Shown here piece after piece: positions 6,098-7,113 of a DNA stretch of 7,113 nt; position 1 is the first letter of the stretch, and every line of letters begins with the position of its first letter. Position numbers and translations under genes: made by a program. The DNA comes from Candidatus Pelagibacter sp. (GTDB lineage Bacteria > Pseudomonadota > Alphaproteobacteria > Pelagibacterales > Pelagibacteraceae), in the NCBI GenBank assembly GCA_028224115.1, contig JAOIVP010000027.1:1-7113 (forward strand). The letters run 5' to 3'. The notes under the pieces were generated by a model that saw nothing but the letters and a program-made list of their open reading frames with translations, did not search any database and was not told where the DNA came from.

Positions 6098-6834
6098 TAA
6101 TTAATTCGATCAAATGTTCTATTAAATCTAATTGATTTGTGCCATTTCCAAAAAGCAAAAATACTTCCTACTTTTTTATCAGATGAGAAAAAAATAAATT
6201 GTGCTTTACCGACAAGATTATCTTTATGAACATATCCAACGCTTGATAAAAATCTACTATCTTTAGAACAATCACGGTTATCACCCAAAAAAAAATAATG
6301 ATCATTTGGAACAGTAAATACATCAGAATTTTGATAAGTGTAATCTTTTAAATAAACTGTATGAAATGTTTTTCCACTAGGTAATTTCTCTTCAAATCTA
6401 TAAACATCTATTATTCTGTTACCACAATTAATTTTTGTTATATTTTTAACTTTAGATTTCATTATCTCACTATTATTTAAATATAAATTGGCATCTATAA
6501 ATTGGATTCTATCACCTGGTATACCTATTAATCTTTTAATATAATCTGTTCTGTTATCTGCCGGTGTTTTAAAAACTATTACATCCCCTCTCTTAGGAGC
6601 TTTAAATAAAATTCTATTGTTTAATATGGGTGGGCTAAATGGAAATGAGTGTTTACTATAACCATAAGAATACTTGGTTACAAAAAGTCTATCTCCAACA
6701 AGTAATGTAGGTTCCATTGATGAAGATGGAATATAAAAAGGTTGTATTAAAAGAGATCTAATTATAATTGCAATAACAAGAGCATAAAAAAGTGTTTTTA
6801 TGTTCTCTGAAAAAAAATCTTTATCTAATTTCAT
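6097..6834 (-). CDS. lepB: Signal peptidase I
   Basis: Membrane serine protease that removes signal peptides from Sec- and Tat-exported preproteins on the periplasmic side of the inner membrane. The 245 residues begin with a single hydrophobic anchor (about 13-30), followed at once by the catalytic motif IPSSSMEPTLLVGD (35-48) with Ser39. The general-base lysine is Lys100 in YIKRLIGIPGD (98-108). The C-terminal box GDNRDCSKDSR (184-194) is present with Cys189 where Asn or similar is commonest. One N-terminal segment instead of the two in E. coli LepB is usual for alphaproteobacteria, and so is the length. The start overlaps the acpS stop by four bases (ATGA) and the stop overlaps the rnc start by one base, so the three genes are tightly coupled. 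Confidence 0.97.
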   Translation of the reverse strand: MKLDKDFFSENIKTLFYALVIAIIIRSLLIQPFYIPSSSMEPTLLVGDRLFVTKYSYGYSKHSFPFSPPILNNRILFKAPKRGDVIVFKTPADNRTDYIKRLIGIPGDRIQFIDANLYLNNSEIMKSKVKNITKINCGNRIIDVYRFEEKLPSGKTFHTVYLKDYTYQNSDVFTVPNDHYFFLGDNRDCSKDSRFLSSVGYVHKDNLVGKAQFIFFSSDKKVGSIFAFWKWHKSIRFNRTFDRIN

Positions 6835-7113
6835 ATTGATTGAATTATAGTGAATGCAGTTGAGTATTTTTTTTCATCAGAAATTGATAGAAAACAATTA
6901 AATTTTTTAACTCTAAATTTTTTTTTTACAATTTCTGTAATTTTTTTTGTTTTAACGTAACAGGGTTTGCCTAATTTATCATTTGTAATCTCTATATCTT
7001 TAAAATTTAGTTTGTTTCTAAAACCTGTTCCTAAAGCTTTAGCAAAAGCTTCTTTTGCTACAAACCTTTTTGAAAAAAAACCAACTTTATTTTTTGATAA
7101 AGTTGATAACTTA
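6831..7113 (-). CDS. acpS: Holo-[acyl-carrier-protein] synthase AcpS, 5' end cut by window edge
   Basis: AcpS transfers the 4'-phosphopantetheine arm from coenzyme A to the serine of acyl carrier protein, activating it for fatty acid synthesis. The right window edge cuts the gene: 93 C-terminal codons and a TGA stop (6833-6831) are visible, against about 126 in E. coli, so some 35 N-terminal residues including the first Mg-binding Asp lie outside. Recognisable are FFSKRFVAKEAFAKALGTGF (fragment residues 12-31), whose Glu21 matches the second metal ligand, then NDKLGKP (44-50) and the C-terminal SISDEKKYSTAFTII (76-90), aligning with the E. coli motifs AKRFAVKEAAAKAFGTG and NDELGKP. The stop overlaps the lepB ATG as ATGA. 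A ten-base A run on the coding strand (plus-strand 6918-6927) encodes a Lys triplet. The fragment contains no likely start codon. Confidence 0.93.
   Translation of the reverse strand, partial: KLSTLSKNKVGFFSKRFVAKEAFAKALGTGFRNKLNFKDIEITNDKLGKPCYVKTKKITEIVKKKFRVKKFNCFLSISDEKKYSTAFTIIQSI

Noticed and set aside
6250..6285. Cys189 in the GDNRDCSKDSR box of signal peptidase I as a catalytic change
   Set aside because: That position varies within the family and is not catalytic; Ser39 and Lys100 are intact.
1..7113. Defence system, mobile element, CRISPR, toxin-antitoxin or tRNA/rRNA gene
   Set aside because: Both strands are filled by housekeeping genes; I found no transposase, long or tandem repeats, clover-leaf sequence or small gene pair to support any of these.

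Overview
The window is very AT-rich and extremely compact. About 73 bases in the middle (3687-3759) are the only real intergenic space; elsewhere genes overlap or sit 0 to 4 bases apart. Low GC, Lys/Asn/Ile-rich proteins, near-absence of Shine-Dalgarno motifs and the conserved block rpiB-glyA-nrdR-ribD point to an alphaproteobacterium with a streamlined genome. The best match from memory is the SAR11 clade (Candidatus Pelagibacter or a close relative). That placement is an inference; no rRNA is present to settle it.

Left block (1-3686, all minus strand, read right to left): a putative Fe(II)/2-oxoglutarate oxygenase, rpiB (ribose-5-phosphate isomerase B), glyA (serine hydroxymethyltransferase), nrdR (repressor of ribonucleotide reductase genes) and ribD (riboflavin deaminase/reductase, cut by the left edge). 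Spacings of 1, 2, 3 and -20 bases suggest a single operon. Its themes are pentose phosphate supply, one-carbon units, dNTP control and riboflavin.

Centre (3687-3759): a divergent promoter region serving the oxygenase operon leftward and hemB rightward. It contains candidate -35/-10 elements on both strands and a small inverted repeat over the hemB -10.

Right block: hemB (plus strand, porphobilinogen synthase, haem pathway) ends exactly where recO ends on the other strand, the two stop codons lying back to back. The minus-strand operon acpS-lepB-rnc-recO (4'-phosphopantetheinyl transferase, signal peptidase I, RNase III, DNA repair protein RecO) reads into this junction. acpS is cut by the right edge. 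The usual proteobacterial neighbour era is absent between rnc and recO.

Nearly all of this is housekeeping content. I see no mobile element, CRISPR, tRNA/rRNA gene or convincing terminator. The points most worth a second look are the unassigned oxygenase that leads the operon, an NrdR whose zinc ribbon is one residue short (CxC instead of CxxC), altered residues next to the PLP lysine of GlyA, and the degenerate reductase half of RibD.
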